Assembly: GCA_963576475.1 (NCBI GenBank)
Contig: OY754970.1
Span: 29,215,091-29,279,090, forward strand
Direction of reading: 5' to 3'
Length of the DNA stretch: 64,000 nt
Source of the DNA: Molanna angustata
Taxonomy: Eukaryota > Arthropoda > Insecta > Trichoptera > Molannidae
Within the stretch, counting starts at the first letter, position 1. Every line of letters begins with the position of its first letter. Positions 30,487 through 41,715 of this stretch are shown piece by piece. Both the position numbers and the translations under genes were made by a program. The notes under the pieces are model-generated. The model was given only the letters and a program-made list of their open reading frames with translations, had not been told where the DNA came from and did not search any database.

Positions 30487-30900
30487 GATGACTTACTTAA
30501 TTAGATTTCATTTTACTGCCCATTACGGTACACCAGGAATCCACTACCATTTAAGTTACCAATTTGTAAAACAAATTATTTACAGAATACATTTATTCAC
30601 AGAACTTGTAACAACTTCAATTTGTTCTTTAAGAATATAGACCTCTGTAATACGTCAATTTTTAGATTCAAATCATCAGTAATTAAGTCCCTGAATACCT
30701 CTGTGGCTTCTGGTGAGTAGTGTTTTTGCAAGCTCTCTTCTTTCTCTTTCCGTCCAATTCCTAATATCCTTTCCATTCTTTCCCCTATATTATAACAGAT
30801 ATTACAATTTACACAAAATTGATTATTTCTGTTTCTGTAAACTTAATTGGTCCACTAATGGAGTGTTTGTTATTTAGACTGTAAGTTAACAAAATAAAAT
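30487..30900 (-). mobile_element. 0.4-kb insertion with 10-bp flanking repeats
   Basis: AAAATAAGAT precedes (30477-30486 region) and follows (to about 30908) this block. It splits a LINE 3' UTR that is continuous in the copy at 17425-17690. The plus strand ends A-rich next to the right repeat, yet the only coherent coding signal is on the minus strand. The element class is unresolved: a retrocopy, or a DNA element with weak ends. Confidence 0.55.
30597..30776 (-). CDS. small unidentified ORF, 59 aa from first ATG
   Basis: I do not recognise the family. From the ATG the product begins MERILGIGRKEKEESLQK, then HYSPEATEVFRDLITDD, then LNLKIDVLQRSIFLKNK. It ends in a leucine/lysine-rich helix with heptad-like leucines. 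The frame is open about 23 codons further upstream and includes two CxxC-like cysteine pairs (FCVNCNICYN), so the ATG may not be the true start and this may be a terminal exon. An AATAAA lies about 10 nt after the stop. Charged, balanced composition argues against chance in this AT-rich DNA. Confidence 0.4.
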   Translation of the reverse strand: MERILGIGRKEKEESLQKHYSPEATEVFRDLITDDLNLKIDVLQRSIFLKNKLKLLQVL

Positions 30901-31035
30901 AAAAATAAGATCTCACAATGAGGTTCTCAACCTATTCTGAATGTTAAACTTAAAGGAGAGACATGTGTGGGGATACACGCATTTTCCATGATTGGTGATT
31001 AACCCACATTGTGAATGTATAAATGAAACACTCGT
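30901..31035 (+). mobile_element. LINE 3' UTR, remainder
   Basis: 'CTCACAATGAGGTTCTCAAC', 'CATTCTGAATGTT'-like and 'GGGGATACACGC' continue the UTR of 30180-30486, matching 17540-17680. 31036-31690 is AT-rich with nothing recognised. Confidence 0.55.
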
Positions 31036-32495
31036 TTATTCTGTTAAGGTTTTAACCTATTTACACAAATGCTATGCATAATATAGTTGACGGTATTAGG
31101 CAAAAAGATTGATAAGTTATCGAAGTAAGTCAAGTTGTAGAACATAATTATATATTCTAATTCTTGTTTTTATCTGTCTGTACTATATGTAAGTTTGTTA
31201 GTATTTCATTTATCATAATCCAGATATACATAAGAAAATAACATGAGACCAAAATTTAACTCGAATAAGATTTATCGTTAAAAATCATGTCGATAACAGT
31301 ATCTATTAACATAATAATACAAAACTAGTATACATTACCTTTTTGCTAAACGTTACATAATATTGGAACGCGTATAATATTGTTTAATCAGGTTCGAATT
31401 TCTCGTGAACAATGTATCACTAGGAAGATTGATATACAACATACTAAATTCATCATCAGTTCTAGTACTTTGTCTGTGTAGTCACCTCTTTTGCGACATT
31501 TTATTGTATTTGTCTAAATCGTCTTATTTTTTTTATATAATTCCTGTAAACTTTCACGTCCGTTTTGCATATTCAGAGAAATTGTGTTAAATAGAAAATT
31601 CGATGATGAATTTGTTTTTAAAAAAATACTCTAAAGATAGGTTGTTGGGTTCTACTGAAATTTGAAGAAATATCATTCGACAGATGGTCAGGTAATAATA
31701 ATAATAGGGAATCTAATATAGCGCCGTTTAATGATTCAAGATCATTCCAAGGACGCTGATAATTTAGTTATGTGCCGCTCTAGAAAACAAAGCTGTTTCC
31801 AGTCCTTTAGTGAAAGTGCTTATGCAATGAGCATTGCGGGATCTGGATGCTGTACATTCCACTCAATCGGACTGCTCACACAAAAGTATCGGTCATACTA
31901 AGCCGCTTTGTTGACTCTATACAATTCCTTTAGGGAGTTGTTACTCTGTGATCCAGACAAACTGAGAGTGAGATGCCTCCTAGAGAGCTCTTTTCTCTGA
32001 CACAGCTCTTGAATGTACTGTGGTGATAGATAGTTTAAAGCATTAAACATGGTCAAAAAAAATTGTAATCAACTCGCTCTGGACACTTCAACCAGTGTAA
32101 TTTGTTTAGTAGTGGAGTTATGTGACATCGTTTTTTCGCACCAAAAATAAACCTTGCCGCTGCATTGAACACCATCTGTAATCTATCGAGATAAGACTTC
32201 GACAATCCAGCGTAAATAATGCCGTTGAAGTAATCAAGCCGACAAACGCCGAATGCATTAATAAGTGTTTTTGTCTCATTCTTGGGAAAACTTCGACGAA
32301 TGTTTTTCAGTTGTTTTAGTTGAAAAAAAACATGAACTGTCCGTTTTTGCGATTTGAAGGTCAAGTGACAACTTACATACTGTCCAAGTAAACACCCAAG
32401 AATTTGACATTAGAAGACGGCACGAGTGATTCTCCGTCGATGTTAATAGGCACACTTTCAATGAGGTATTGTCGCCGTGGTGAAGTTACCCACAT

Positions 32496-32530
32496 AAACT
32501 GAACCCACATGTTTTTTTTGGGTTCAGTTT
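32496..32530. repeat. 12-bp-stem hairpin
   Basis: AAACTGAACCCA, 11-nt loop, TGGGTTCAGTTT; within the L2 remnant. Confidence 0.8.
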
Positions 32531-32870
32531 AAGCTTATTACAAGACATCCACGAAGCAACTTTTTCGATGCACTCAATAGTCTCCACTTCTAAACTAGCT
32601 TTGCATATGGGATTACAAAATTTGAAGAGCAGACGGTTAGCGGCATAAGAAAATGAATTACAACATTAATTGAAATAAGTCGTCAAGTCTTTTAATATAC
32701 ATGTCAAAAAAGATCCGAGAACTGATCCCTGAGGCACTTTAATTTTACGGTTAAGGCGTATTGTCATGAACCTTCGCAGATTGGCGTCTTCCTGAAATAT
32801 ATAAGGTCATCCATTTTAGAAAATTACCACAAATTCCATACACGTGTTCTAAAATCTCAAGAAGATATTT

Positions 32871-33360
32871 ATTTATTTATTTAATACAATACACGGCATA
32901 AGCCATTTACGTGTAACATAGAATAACATTTTTTTTAAATTAACAACATTATATATTAAAAAGAAAAAAAAACAGAATTAACAAGGAATTACATTTAAAA
33001 ATTAAACAATACTGGTCGAATATATAAAAAAATACAGAAACAACAATAAATTGACAACACAAGTTTTTACACAGAGAAATAAACACATGCATTAATTATA
33101 ATAACATATTGTGTAATATAAATAGGATAATTACAAAAAACAAAGAATAAAGAAAAGAAAGAAAACTGCAAGGTTAGCTATTGAATTTGAATTTTAGAAA
33201 GACCTATAAATAATTTTTTTGAATACCGGCAGGCTATCCCCGAAAATATCTGCATCAACACACAGCTCATTTCCCAGCCTATGCAATCTCGATATTGGAG
33301 AGTTAAATATATAGTTAGTGGAAGCGGCTCCCTCATAGAAAAGCACAGCTTGTCTATTGT
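32871..33360 (-). mobile_element. retroposon insertion inside the L2 LINE
   Basis: Begins at low coordinates with (TATT)n, an inverted AAATA tail, followed by 'CACGGCATAAGCCATTTACG' and AT-rich sequence. It separates the RT motif-A relic from the following palm sequence of the host LINE. A repeated 'GTCTATTGTATTAAA' at 33352 and 33382 may reflect its insertion. Confidence 0.5.
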
Positions 33361-33906
33361 ATTAAATTATTATATTCATGGTCTATTGTATTAAAGGCGG
33401 CACTCATGACTAAAATTGTGCAATGTTTTCAGATTTAACTCCTGTTATTGGATCGGATATTATTCTCATTAGTACAGTTTCAGTAGAGTGATTTGTGTTG
33501 TTTTTTTGGAAACAGATCATGATCTTTCAGATACTGCGTCATTTGATATACAACTGCTCTCTCGAGTTACTTTGAAAGAAATGGTAAGTTAGAAATTGGC
33601 CTGCAGTTTCTTCCGGCTCGATGTTTGACTTCTTTAAAATAGGTGTAATGATTGTAGTTTTAAGAGTCTCTGGAACTTTCATTGTTTCGATCATCGAGAG
33701 ATTTATTATTCTGGTTACTACAGATGCCAATTCTTTTATACATATTTTAGGAGCCATGTTGGAATCGGATCTAGTGGGCATTGCTTGTTTTGACAGGCCA
33801 TTATCATGTTTGATACTTCCGCTTCTGTAACGGCCTGAAGTACTTCAATTTTTGCCGTTATACTTTATAATTCACAAATATTATGTGTTTCGTTAGAATT
33901 TTTAAC

Positions 33907-33919
33907 AGAGCAGATATCT
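33907..33919. repeat. 13-bp target-site duplication, left
   Basis: AGAGCAGATATCT, exact copy at 34449-34461. Confidence 0.88.
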
Positions 33920-34448
33920 GGGCCTAGGTTGCGGCTCTAAGGGCCTAGGCAGTAAAGGCGGGGGTGGGCGGCCGACGCTGTTGTGCCCTCGTCAATTCTG
34001 TACTTAGAGAAGAGCAGGACGGACGCCTCTAGTCTCGCTCGGCAGTTACTCGTCAAACTGTGGCGAATGTTGTTGTGTGGTTCGGGCACACCGCCGGCGC
34101 AGACGTCGGGTCAGACATCCTGTGTTGACAACTAGACGTCAAATCTGACAGGTGATGATTGCGTCGGATGCCCCCGGTGTTAGCCCGCGGAACCTTCGGA
34201 CGCCAACACGAGGACCGAGGGGTGCGGGGGCAAGCCCTTCCGTTCGGTCGGTTGTGCTAGGGGCTTGCCCCGGCTGCCGATCTTGAGCGGTTGCCCCGCC
34301 GTTTGAGGTTGGATTCTCGGGGGCAGTGGTTAAACCCGATGGGTGGTGGATATTTTGTGTTTGTCCGATGTTGCGGCTGCGTCCGGTGGTGAACAGGGCC
34401 AATGGGCTCTATAGCGTCGCCGGCATGGAAGTGGATCGCGATCTCCCT
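33920..34448 (+). mobile_element. LINE 3'-UTR insertion (GC-rich family), 529 bp
   Basis: Bounded by a 13-bp duplication inside the L2 LINE. The core 'GGCCTAGGTTGCGGCTC' / 'GGCCTAGGCAGTAAAGG' matches the 3' UTR following the LINE ORF end at 44343, and 'TGTCCGATGTTGCGGCTGC' matches 46425 and 55525. It is therefore a 5'-truncated copy of that LINE containing only UTR. Much more GC-rich than its surroundings. Confidence 0.85.
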
Positions 34449-34461
34449 AGAGCAGATATCT
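34449..34461. repeat. 13-bp target-site duplication, right
   Basis: Exact copy of 33907-33919. Confidence 0.88.
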
Positions 34462-34500
34462 TCTTCCTTCATGGAAAAGAAGAATCTTGCGCATTTAAAA

Positions 34501-35799
34501 AGAAGAGTAAGAGTAAGAAACATGTTGGCAAAGAAATACTTTATAATTTAAAAGGTTTTTTTAAATGCGCCATAAGTGAATGGAAAGTTACACGATTTAT
34601 AAACATTTTGAAAGCTTGTTGACAAAATACAACAAAACGAAAGACTGTAAGTCTGCACTTTGCAATGGTTATTTTTTTTGTTTTGGTACCTCCCTACCCT
34701 GAAAGAACCAAGCGCACACGCTTCTTTGAGAACTGCTGCCAATTGTTATAGAAATTTTATATCAGGTGGTTCATTTTGGATGGATAATATTTACACTGTC
34801 ACGATCATATTGCATATAAACAGCATGATATTGAATATTTTACCAGAATTTATAAATACATTGCCCAAAACAAATAATGGAAATGAAACAAGAGGACGGT
34901 TATAAAATCTGCAATTGTGAATAAAAAGTATTGGGCGCGCAGAACTTGTTGCCACAAAAAGCATCTTTGAAGATATATGTTTATTGATTATTTAAAAAAA
35001 TAATAACCAGATAGTTGAGATTATATTTTATGCGCTTGTTCAAGAGATGTATTTTTTAAACATCTACCTCTATGTAAATATGATACAGCAAAAGTCAGTC
35101 AGTTCAAAATTAGATATTCAATTTACAATGACGAAAGATATAAATAAAAGAATACTGCAATGATCATCATAAGTATATTTTTGCGAAGATAATTACAATT
35201 TAATTAATTAATTAATTATTCAGTTGTCTACGATGTTAAGGGTCAGAATAAATAAAACTACGATTATCGCGACACTGTCTTCAGCTATACGGTTGACGCA
35301 TGAATAATTGTACGGGATTCATTTGCTTGAACGGCGATGAACTGGAGTTAGTTAATCTTCGTAATCTTTATAAATCTTCGAGAACTGTTGTGGATATGCG
35401 CATTGCTGTTATTCAGGAGCGTAGCTACAGAACCTCACAGTTTTTTTAAGACTTTTTGTCAAAAGTTTTTATCTTCACTGTGAGCCGTTTATCAACGCAT
35501 CTAACTCGTAATTTTTCATCAATGCTCTTTAACAAAAAAAACGTATGCAGTAGTCATTCCAGTTTCAATCTTTTCTTACAGATTTCTGTGTTTGTTTGTT
35601 TTTTTGTGATTTGAGTTCTGCAAGGGGCCGTTTTCAGTGTTCATAAGCAGAATAAGTGGTGATGAAGGAATATCAGTGTTGACCACTAAGTCGTAAGTGA
35701 TATTTCACAGTTCAACACGCGTGTTTTCGTGGTACAGTAGACATATTATAAAGTCCTACTATTTGCGACCGAACTATAATTTAACAGTTGTTAAGCCGT
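34501..35799. other. AT-rich stretch, nothing recognised
   Basis: Contains an AATT run (35202-35218). Frames of 60-100 codons here show no motif. Confidence 0.5.
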
Positions 35800-35935
35800 T
35801 TGGTTTTATGTGCGGGCGTCCTGGGTTGGATCCTCAGCAGAAGAAAAATTCATTTCTCATGCTAATATTCCTTCTCTGGGCTGGAAACACTGGTTAGTTG
35901 AAAGAAATTGCTCTATGGCAATAAAAACATTGATA
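35800..35935 (+). mobile_element. SINE family 2 fragment
   Basis: Reads a B-box-like 'GGGTTGGATCCTCAGC', then 'TTCTCTGGGCTGGAAACACTG' and 'AGAAATTGCTCTATGGCAAT'. The minus-strand relative at 49865-50135 has a clearer tRNA-like head. Confidence 0.5.
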
Positions 35936-36949
35936 ACCTCACCTCAAGTAAGTTCTGCCAATACAAAAACCAGGTATGCGTCGGATTATAGTCAAGTCGC
36001 AAATAGTAAGACCGAAATACTATAGCAATACTATCACTGATTTCTCAAAAGTAATTCAGTTAAAGCAAATCGGATATGTTACATTTTACCGGAACGGAAC
36101 CAAACCGTCTTTGATTTTGTCTGTTAACTTCGCAACATTTTGTGTTGGCTTTGTCTGCATAACATATTATACAATATACAACTTGATAAGTTTCCGTCTT
36201 CCAAGGAACATTTTGTCTCGACTTAACATCTAAAATATGAAATGGAACATTTCATTACTGGATTATTTTCCCCCGGAGTTTTAACCGTTCATAGCAGCAC
36301 GCCTCGGGAAGATTGGAGTGTGTCGTGTATATTTTCATTGACAACTCGGTATTATACACCGTACCTACACGATATTCTATGTATTATGTAGATACTGCGG
36401 TGAACTGATTACGGCTGTCTGCCTCTGGAACAATCCTCAACGTGTGAAAATCGATAATTTCCCGAAGCCGCGGAACCATAAATCTCCCATTCAAAAGAAA
36501 ACAACAATTTTCGACGTCACCATTCAAACAATGAATTAGGTCGTATTAGATACTTTGTATTAGATACTTTATCGTATTTTTCGTAAATCGTATTTTTGGT
36601 CAAAAATACGGTATTTATTATGAAAATGTTAATTATTACTTCGTGCCTATATATTTTTAAATCATTAACTGAATCGCTACTCTCATCATCCTCAGTCAGA
36701 TCTACATGTGGGGACTGAAACCGGCCTCTTCACATACCTATCTCTAGCATTGGTCTAGATGATGTATTGATGTATTGGTCTAGCCCGTTTATTTCTGAAT
36801 ATAATTTTATACATGCCTTACAATGAACTATATTATTTTCTATGAGAATATTTATCTTTATAATTTTATAGACGCGTTTCAATGGACTGTATAATTTTTC
36901 AATCTGAATATTTTATCTTTATAATTTTATCTTCTTCGTTTCCTCACAG
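35936..36949. other. no recognised feature
   Basis: AT-rich; includes a duplicated 'TTAGATACTTTGTATTAGATA' stretch at about 36546-36570 and 'TTTATCTTTATAATTTTAT' at 36850 and 36911. Confidence 0.5.
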
Positions 36950-37875
36950 CTGAAAGTCGTGGTCCATGGAACCCCCAATGGACATTGAGAATATTTCGCA
37001 GTTTCCTACCCTTACTCCTATAAGCTCTGTTCATGCCTGGAGTGGCTGCTCGTCGGACGACACAAGGAACTACATGCTATTAAGCATATTTCATAACACT
37101 ACCTCTAAGAGGTCAACCTCAATCTTTGCCCAAGTTCAAGTACCGACAAGTCGTGGCGGGGCCTCCATAGATCGAAATTTGATCAAATAACGACAAGCCG
37201 CAGGCAGGGGGCTACCCTCTCCTCCCCCCTAGTACTTTTGGCAATTAAAAAATGAGCCTTCGCCACGTCTGATTAAGCCGTACTCTCCTTAACGGATTTG
37301 AGGGGTGCCACATCAGAATATGATGACTCTAAAGTTGAAGCTTCGCCGCGTGTGACAAGTCACCGTCGAGCGAGGCATTTAGGAGTTTGCCCTGCTCTTC
37401 CAAAGGGAAGAATTGAAGGGGGCACCTAAGATGGGGCTGAGGCCACCATTAACTTTACTTGCTAGGCCACTACGGCTGCAACCTAGCCCCACAATGGACA
37501 GAATTTATGGAATTTCGCAGTCTCATACCCCTCTACATAGGGAATGTTTCAGAACTTGTAGCTCTATTCATCTCCGGAGCAGCTGTTCATCGGACGAAAC
37601 AAGAAATGACTATCAAGCATTTTTCATACCACTATCACTAAGAGTACAACTCTCGCCGGTCTTGGCGAGGGTCTCCCGTCGCGAGCCTTCACTACGCGTT
37701 GACAGTACTTTCAGTTTATCGATTTCCACTTCAAACGCGATGTCGGCTACATCATCTCATCAGCGTGGCGAGCTACCGCCGAGCGGGATATGGCCCAAAT
37801 GGACAGAACGAATCTTCTACAGTAATCTCTGTTCTCCGCAGCTCGCACCGTCGAATTAACGGTCCACCACCACGA
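36950..37875 (-). mobile_element. two tandem copies of the GC-rich LINE 3' UTR
   Basis: Minus-strand copies of the UTR family. 'GGGGCTAGGTTGCAGCCG' / 'GTGGCCTAGCAAGTAAAG' lies at about 37450-37495, with 'CGTCCGATGAACAGCTGC' near 37590. A second, partial copy has 'CGTCGTCCGACGAGCAGCC'-like sequence at about 37045. Tandem arrangement suggests duplication or back-to-back insertion. ORFs across it are not conserved between copies. Confidence 0.65.
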
Positions 37876-38327
37876 AGTAGATATTTACTTATTTATTTGT
37901 TTTATTTCAACAAAACTACAGGTAAAATTGTGTGGTTACATATGGTGCAATAATAATTAGTACAAGCCAATAATATTTTCATCTAATTAAAAAAAATGAA
38001 ATAAAAATATGTAAACAAGTATGCTGAGCAGTAAGTAAAAGAATAACAAAAACAAGAGAGAAACGAGTGGGTTGTGGCCAACACTAAACTCTCCACACCA
38101 TAGTAAGCGTTCATTTTTTCTTCTCGAAATGTTGACAATGTCCAAATGCATTTTAATGTACATTTCTATTATATTCTTAAACAAATATAAGATTCCCAGA
38201 GGACAAAAGTTTTCACAATACACCAAACACACAAAAACATTGTCACAAAGCTCATAGGATGCACTTTCTAAATGATACCTGTTGAGAAATTTAAAGTAAA
38301 ATTGCATTACTAGCAAGATGAGCACGT
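37876..38327. other. retroposon-derived AT-rich sequence
   Basis: Opens with (TTAT)n at 37884, an inverted A-rich tail. It includes the 45-bp word shared with 10639 at 38069-38112, and a 'GATACCTGTTGAGAAAT' block echoed at 39460. Confidence 0.4.
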
Positions 38328-38425
38328 ATGAGACAGTGTATCAATGTTGATAAGGCGATTTATATGTGTCAAGATAGAAGAATGCGGTGTTAGGTTCTCA
38401 CTGCCTACCCCTTGAGGAGATAGAA
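38328..38425 (+). pseudogene. RTE LINE 3' fragment
   Basis: 'TGTGTCAAGATAGAAGAATG', 'GTTCTCACTGCCTACCCC' and the surrounding sequence match the last ~90 bp of ORF2 of the RTE element at 7310-7395 (protein 'NVDEAMNVCQDRKMWRSVL'). Confidence 0.75.
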
Positions 38426-38611
38426 GTGGAGAGTAAAAATTACACTTGTCTATAGAGACACATACAATATCAATATGAAGTTGATCACATTTTCATGCAA
38501 ATATGAAATTGATATACATTTTTCGTGCAAATATGAAATTTCTTTTACATTGATATGGCAGACCATAGATTTTTTTCTTTAAATTGTGAGAGCATTTTGA
38601 AAATTTGGACA

Positions 38612-38885
38612 GATGAAATCATAGAGAAGAAATTAACGGATATCTATGAAAAACTAATCAGCTCTAAGTTTATGGACTTTACATATATGATATTAATAAT
38701 AAGTCAATCGGACTTATAGTTTGGGCTATAGAGAAGACACAAAAAAACAACGTAAATGATGAAATTATAGAGAAGAAATTAAAAGTTGTCTATGGAAAAC
38801 AAATCAGCTCTAGGTCTATGCACTTTACACATATGATGTAAATATGAAGTCGATCGGACTTATAGTTTGGGCTGTAGAGAGGACA
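38612..38885. repeat. 146-bp tandem duplication
   Basis: The block starting 'GATGAAATCATAGAGAAGAA' at 38612 recurs at 38758 with moderate divergence, ending with 'CTTATAGTTTGGGCT...GACAC' in both. Confidence 0.8.
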
Positions 38886-38889
38886 CAAA

Positions 38890-39480
38890 AAGGATAATTC
38901 CGTACGCCGAACGCCGTACGCCATACGCCATACATACAAACACTTCTTCTTCAGACCCTTTCACTCCACTGCTGGATACTCCCTCTTCCGGAGTTTTCCA
39001 CTTCTCTCTATCCTGGGCGCTCTGCTTCCACCCATGTCCCACCAGTTCGACAATGTCGTCAGTCCATCTCCTCTGTGGTCTCCCCACACCTCTTCTATTA
39101 TGATAGGGTCTCCAATTCAGAATTTTGGGGGTCCATCTATCATCTCTCTGTCTTGCCACATGACCTGCCCATTGCCACTTCAGCCTTCCCATTCTTTCTG
39201 CAATGTCGGTGACCTTTGACCGGCGTCTGATTTCCTCGTTTCTTATTCGATCTCTCAAGCATACGCCCAACATTTGTCTTTCCATTGCTCGTTTAGTACA
39301 CTTAAGTCTGTGCAGACTTCTGGCAGTAAGTGACATGGTTTCGAGACCGTATGTTGTCACTGGCAGAACACAAGAATTGTACACTTTGGCTTTTAGGTTA
39401 TTCGGAATTTCCCTGACAAACACATCAAGACGAAACCCACAGTGTGCACTCTCAACATGATACCCATTGAGAAATGTATG
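38890..39480 (-). pseudogene. RTE-type LINE ORF2 C-terminus
   Basis: A long minus frame reads 'PNNLKAKVYNSCVLPVTTYG', 'LETMSLTARSLHRLKC', 'RAMERQMLGVCLRDRIRNEE', 'KWQWAGHVARQRDDRWTPKI', 'GVGRPQRRWTDDIVELV' and 'WKQSAQDREKWKTPEEG'. These are consecutive conserved blocks of the post-RT region, with no stop across about 190 codons. It belongs to a different subfamily from the 4549 element. On the 3' side it runs into a tail of repeated 'GGCGTACGGCGT'-type words (38895-38935). Confidence 0.85.
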
Positions 39481-40134
39481 TAAAAAAATACGCTTAAAAA
39501 TTATGAAATCATGACTCTCCACTATTCCTTAGTGTGGAGAGTTAAAATGAGAGTAAAATGAGTAAAAGGATTATTGGTGGGAAAGAAAGAACTTGTTTGA
39601 TAATTTTATAGTCGCTTTTAATGTAGGTACTATTTAATTTTCTTTGTAAAAAATGTATCGTTATTTTTAAATATTGTAAAGTGAGGGTTGGAAATGTATG
39701 TTCAAGAAACCGAAGTAATTCATAAATTTAATGGAAGTATCAGGTATATTAACTTATGTGTATTTTCAATTATCGAGGTAAACATATGTAATATATTATG
39801 GTTGAATGCCGCATGTAACATAATCAATTTCATGTCTCGTGCAAAACTGCAACTCATGTTTTAAATAACAAACTTCTACACCTGTGTAATAACGAATATC
39901 TTCCTGGAAAATATATTTCGAAGTAAATAAACTTTGAGCTAAAGGTCAAAGAATGTATTTTATCTGAAATTTCCTCTCAAAAACAAACCATTTTTAAAAC
40001 AACATCTGAAAATAACTTTTGAATTTGTACAATATTTGAAATATTAAAAACCCAAAAACATAACCCAAGTGAATAAATATATTTTATAGAAAATAATTCT
40101 GAATATATATTTTTTTAATGTAAATCGCTACCGC
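39481..40134. other. AT-rich stretch
   Basis: Only a 9-bp-stem hairpin 'ACTCTCCAC...GTGGAGAGT' (39514-39542) stands out. Confidence 0.5.
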
Positions 40135-40395
40135 CGTCATGCACAATATATAATGTTTCGTTCTTTATTTACATTGACAATTTTTCATAATTATTTTAAT
40201 TAACTGTATATAATCTATATTTTTCTATTTCTTTTTTATCGCCTTTTTTTGTCAACTTTTATTTTTTATTTTGCATACAATTATTGTTTTTTTTACTATG
40301 AATATTTTTGTTATATTGTGTTGGTAACTGCTTTATTTTTTGTGTATTTTTAAAAGGCTTCTGGCCGTAGATACAAATAAATAAATGAATTTTTT
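40135..40395 (+). repeat. possible retroposon 3' end
   Basis: T-rich DNA ending with 'GGCCGTAGATACAAATAAAT' and an AAATAAATGAAT tail. Similar in texture to 10780-11060. No coding sequence. Confidence 0.35.
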
Positions 40396-40469
40396 ATTTA
40401 ATTGGATATACGCAATCATTTGATTTTTTTTACTGTCGGGATTCAAATGATATTTTTCTTGACAAAATT

Positions 40470-40625
40470 TTTAACATTTCAATAGAGACGAAGTTTGGAG
40501 ATTATGGAAGAACCAGGAACTCAAGGCACCTACAGGGCTTACGACCTGTCATCAGTTGGTTTACGTGATCGCTTAATGCGCTTGCGCAATTTTCACCAAT
40601 TTATTTGCTTCTTATTCATTGTCGA
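40470..40625 (+). mobile_element. long-TIR MITE, copy 3 (solo left end)
   Basis: 'TCAATAGAGACGAAGTTTGG', 'GAACCAGGAACTCAAGGCAC' and 'GGGCTTACGACCTGTCATCA' match the family. The element breaks off after 'TTTTCACCAATTTA'. Confidence 0.75.
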
Positions 40626-40693
40626 GCGTTGAACCTAAGCCTTCTTTTTCTTCCTTTACATACCGCTTCGATCTTGAATTTCTCAATATAATA

Positions 40694-40742
40694 GTCATAG
40701 GCAAGCCAAGATTTTCGGCTTCTATAAGCAATTCCGCTACTG
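40694..40742. repeat. 49-bp dispersed repeat, copy 2
   Basis: Match to 1803-1851. It lies inside an 89-codon minus frame (40616-40885) that has no recognised motif and is rich in Arg and Lys. Confidence 0.6.
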
Positions 40743-41295
40743 GTAAAAAGTAATCGCTGAACATATATTAAAAAGAAAAGTTCACGTCGAATCAACGACG
40801 GTGAATTTCCACGTACGTCGGTCTTCGTGTCATACAGGCGTAAAAGTGTTGGAAAATCAAATTTGTTACCGCGCATGAATGGCAAATAGGGACTGACTCG
40901 AGAAACTTAAACTAGATTAATAATCAAAGAATGGGTTAGTGTTCATGTCGAGGAACTCACACAAGCCAACTACATATAATAATGTTACCACCAAATGACG
41001 TAGAGAGGAGGCAACAATGTAGGTATAACTTAACATCACAGTAGCAAATTAATCATGTCTATGTTTAGAAGTATAATTTATCGCGCCTTCCTTAACTTTG
41101 TGTTAAACTTTTGTTGTTTGAAATGGAAACTTTGCTACGTAGCTGATTGAGACTTTTGTGCGAAGTAAAATTATGCGCTGAAGAATAAGGTTATTCGGTA
41201 GCTTTTGCGAACGGAATTGATATTTTGAAATTGTTTTTTTTGTTTTCATTTATATCTGCGGGATACTTATGAAAAAGAATTATTAAGAATTAAGA

Positions 41296-41503
41296 ATTCA
41301 TCTTTTTGTCAATGTGGCCAAGAAGAAGGCAGCTTGGATCACATATTTTTCAATTGCCCTACATCTAAGTTCCCAATATCTTTAATCCTGATTAAATTAA
41401 AAATATTTCCTCCTCATAATATCTCATTACTTAGCCTTAATAAATTTCAAGTACTTAATGTTCTTACAAAATTTATCAGACAGAATAACGTCAAATTGTG
41501 ATT
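41296..41503 (+). pseudogene. LINE ORF2 C-terminal zinc-finger-like segment
   Basis: One uninterrupted frame reads SSFCQCGQEEGSLDHIFF, then NCPTSKFPISLILIKLKI, and ends with 'NVLTKFIRQNNVKL' and a TGA. The C-x-C-G-x7-D-H-x4-C pattern is the C-terminal cysteine/histidine motif found in I/Jockey-group LINEs. A 3' UTR with a weak AAATAAATAATAAT tail extends to about 41715. Confidence 0.75.
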
Positions 41504-41715
41504 TCATTTTCTAATTCCCATTTAAAAAAAATTTGTTCAAGTATTCAAATTATTAATTTCAGTATTAATTATTAACCATTTTTTGTATTCCACATACTTA
41601 ATAATTTGTTTTTTATTTTAATGTAATTAAGATGCACGATTTTGTAAAAAACTTGATTCTGGCCAACGTTCTTCCATTTGAGGTTACAAGTGCCATTTAA
41701 AAAATAAATAATAAT

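Larger units (their letters stand above)
31700..34500 (-). pseudogene. decayed L2/CR1-type LINE ORF2
   Basis: On the minus strand, from high to low coordinates: 'VLQAVTEAEVSNMIMAC' and the 'PTRSDSNMAPKICIKELAS' region (33780-33850), 'VVTRIINLS', 'TTIITPILKKSNIEPE', an AAFNTID motif-A relic (33375-33395), 'LEHVYGICGNFLKWM', 'VPQGSVLG' (motif B, about 32730), SYAAN (degenerate YADD, about 32645), 'KVASWMSCNKLKLNPKKT', then 'INAFGVCRLDYFNGIIYAGL' and the C-terminal 'ALNYLSPQYIQELCQRKELS'. Many stops and frameshifts. Interrupted by an insertion at 33920-34448 and another at about 32871-33360. Confidence 0.8.

Noticed and set aside
40616..40885. 89-codon basic ORF as a gene
   Set aside because: No motif, and it overlaps a dispersed 49-bp repeat also present at 1803 without the frame.
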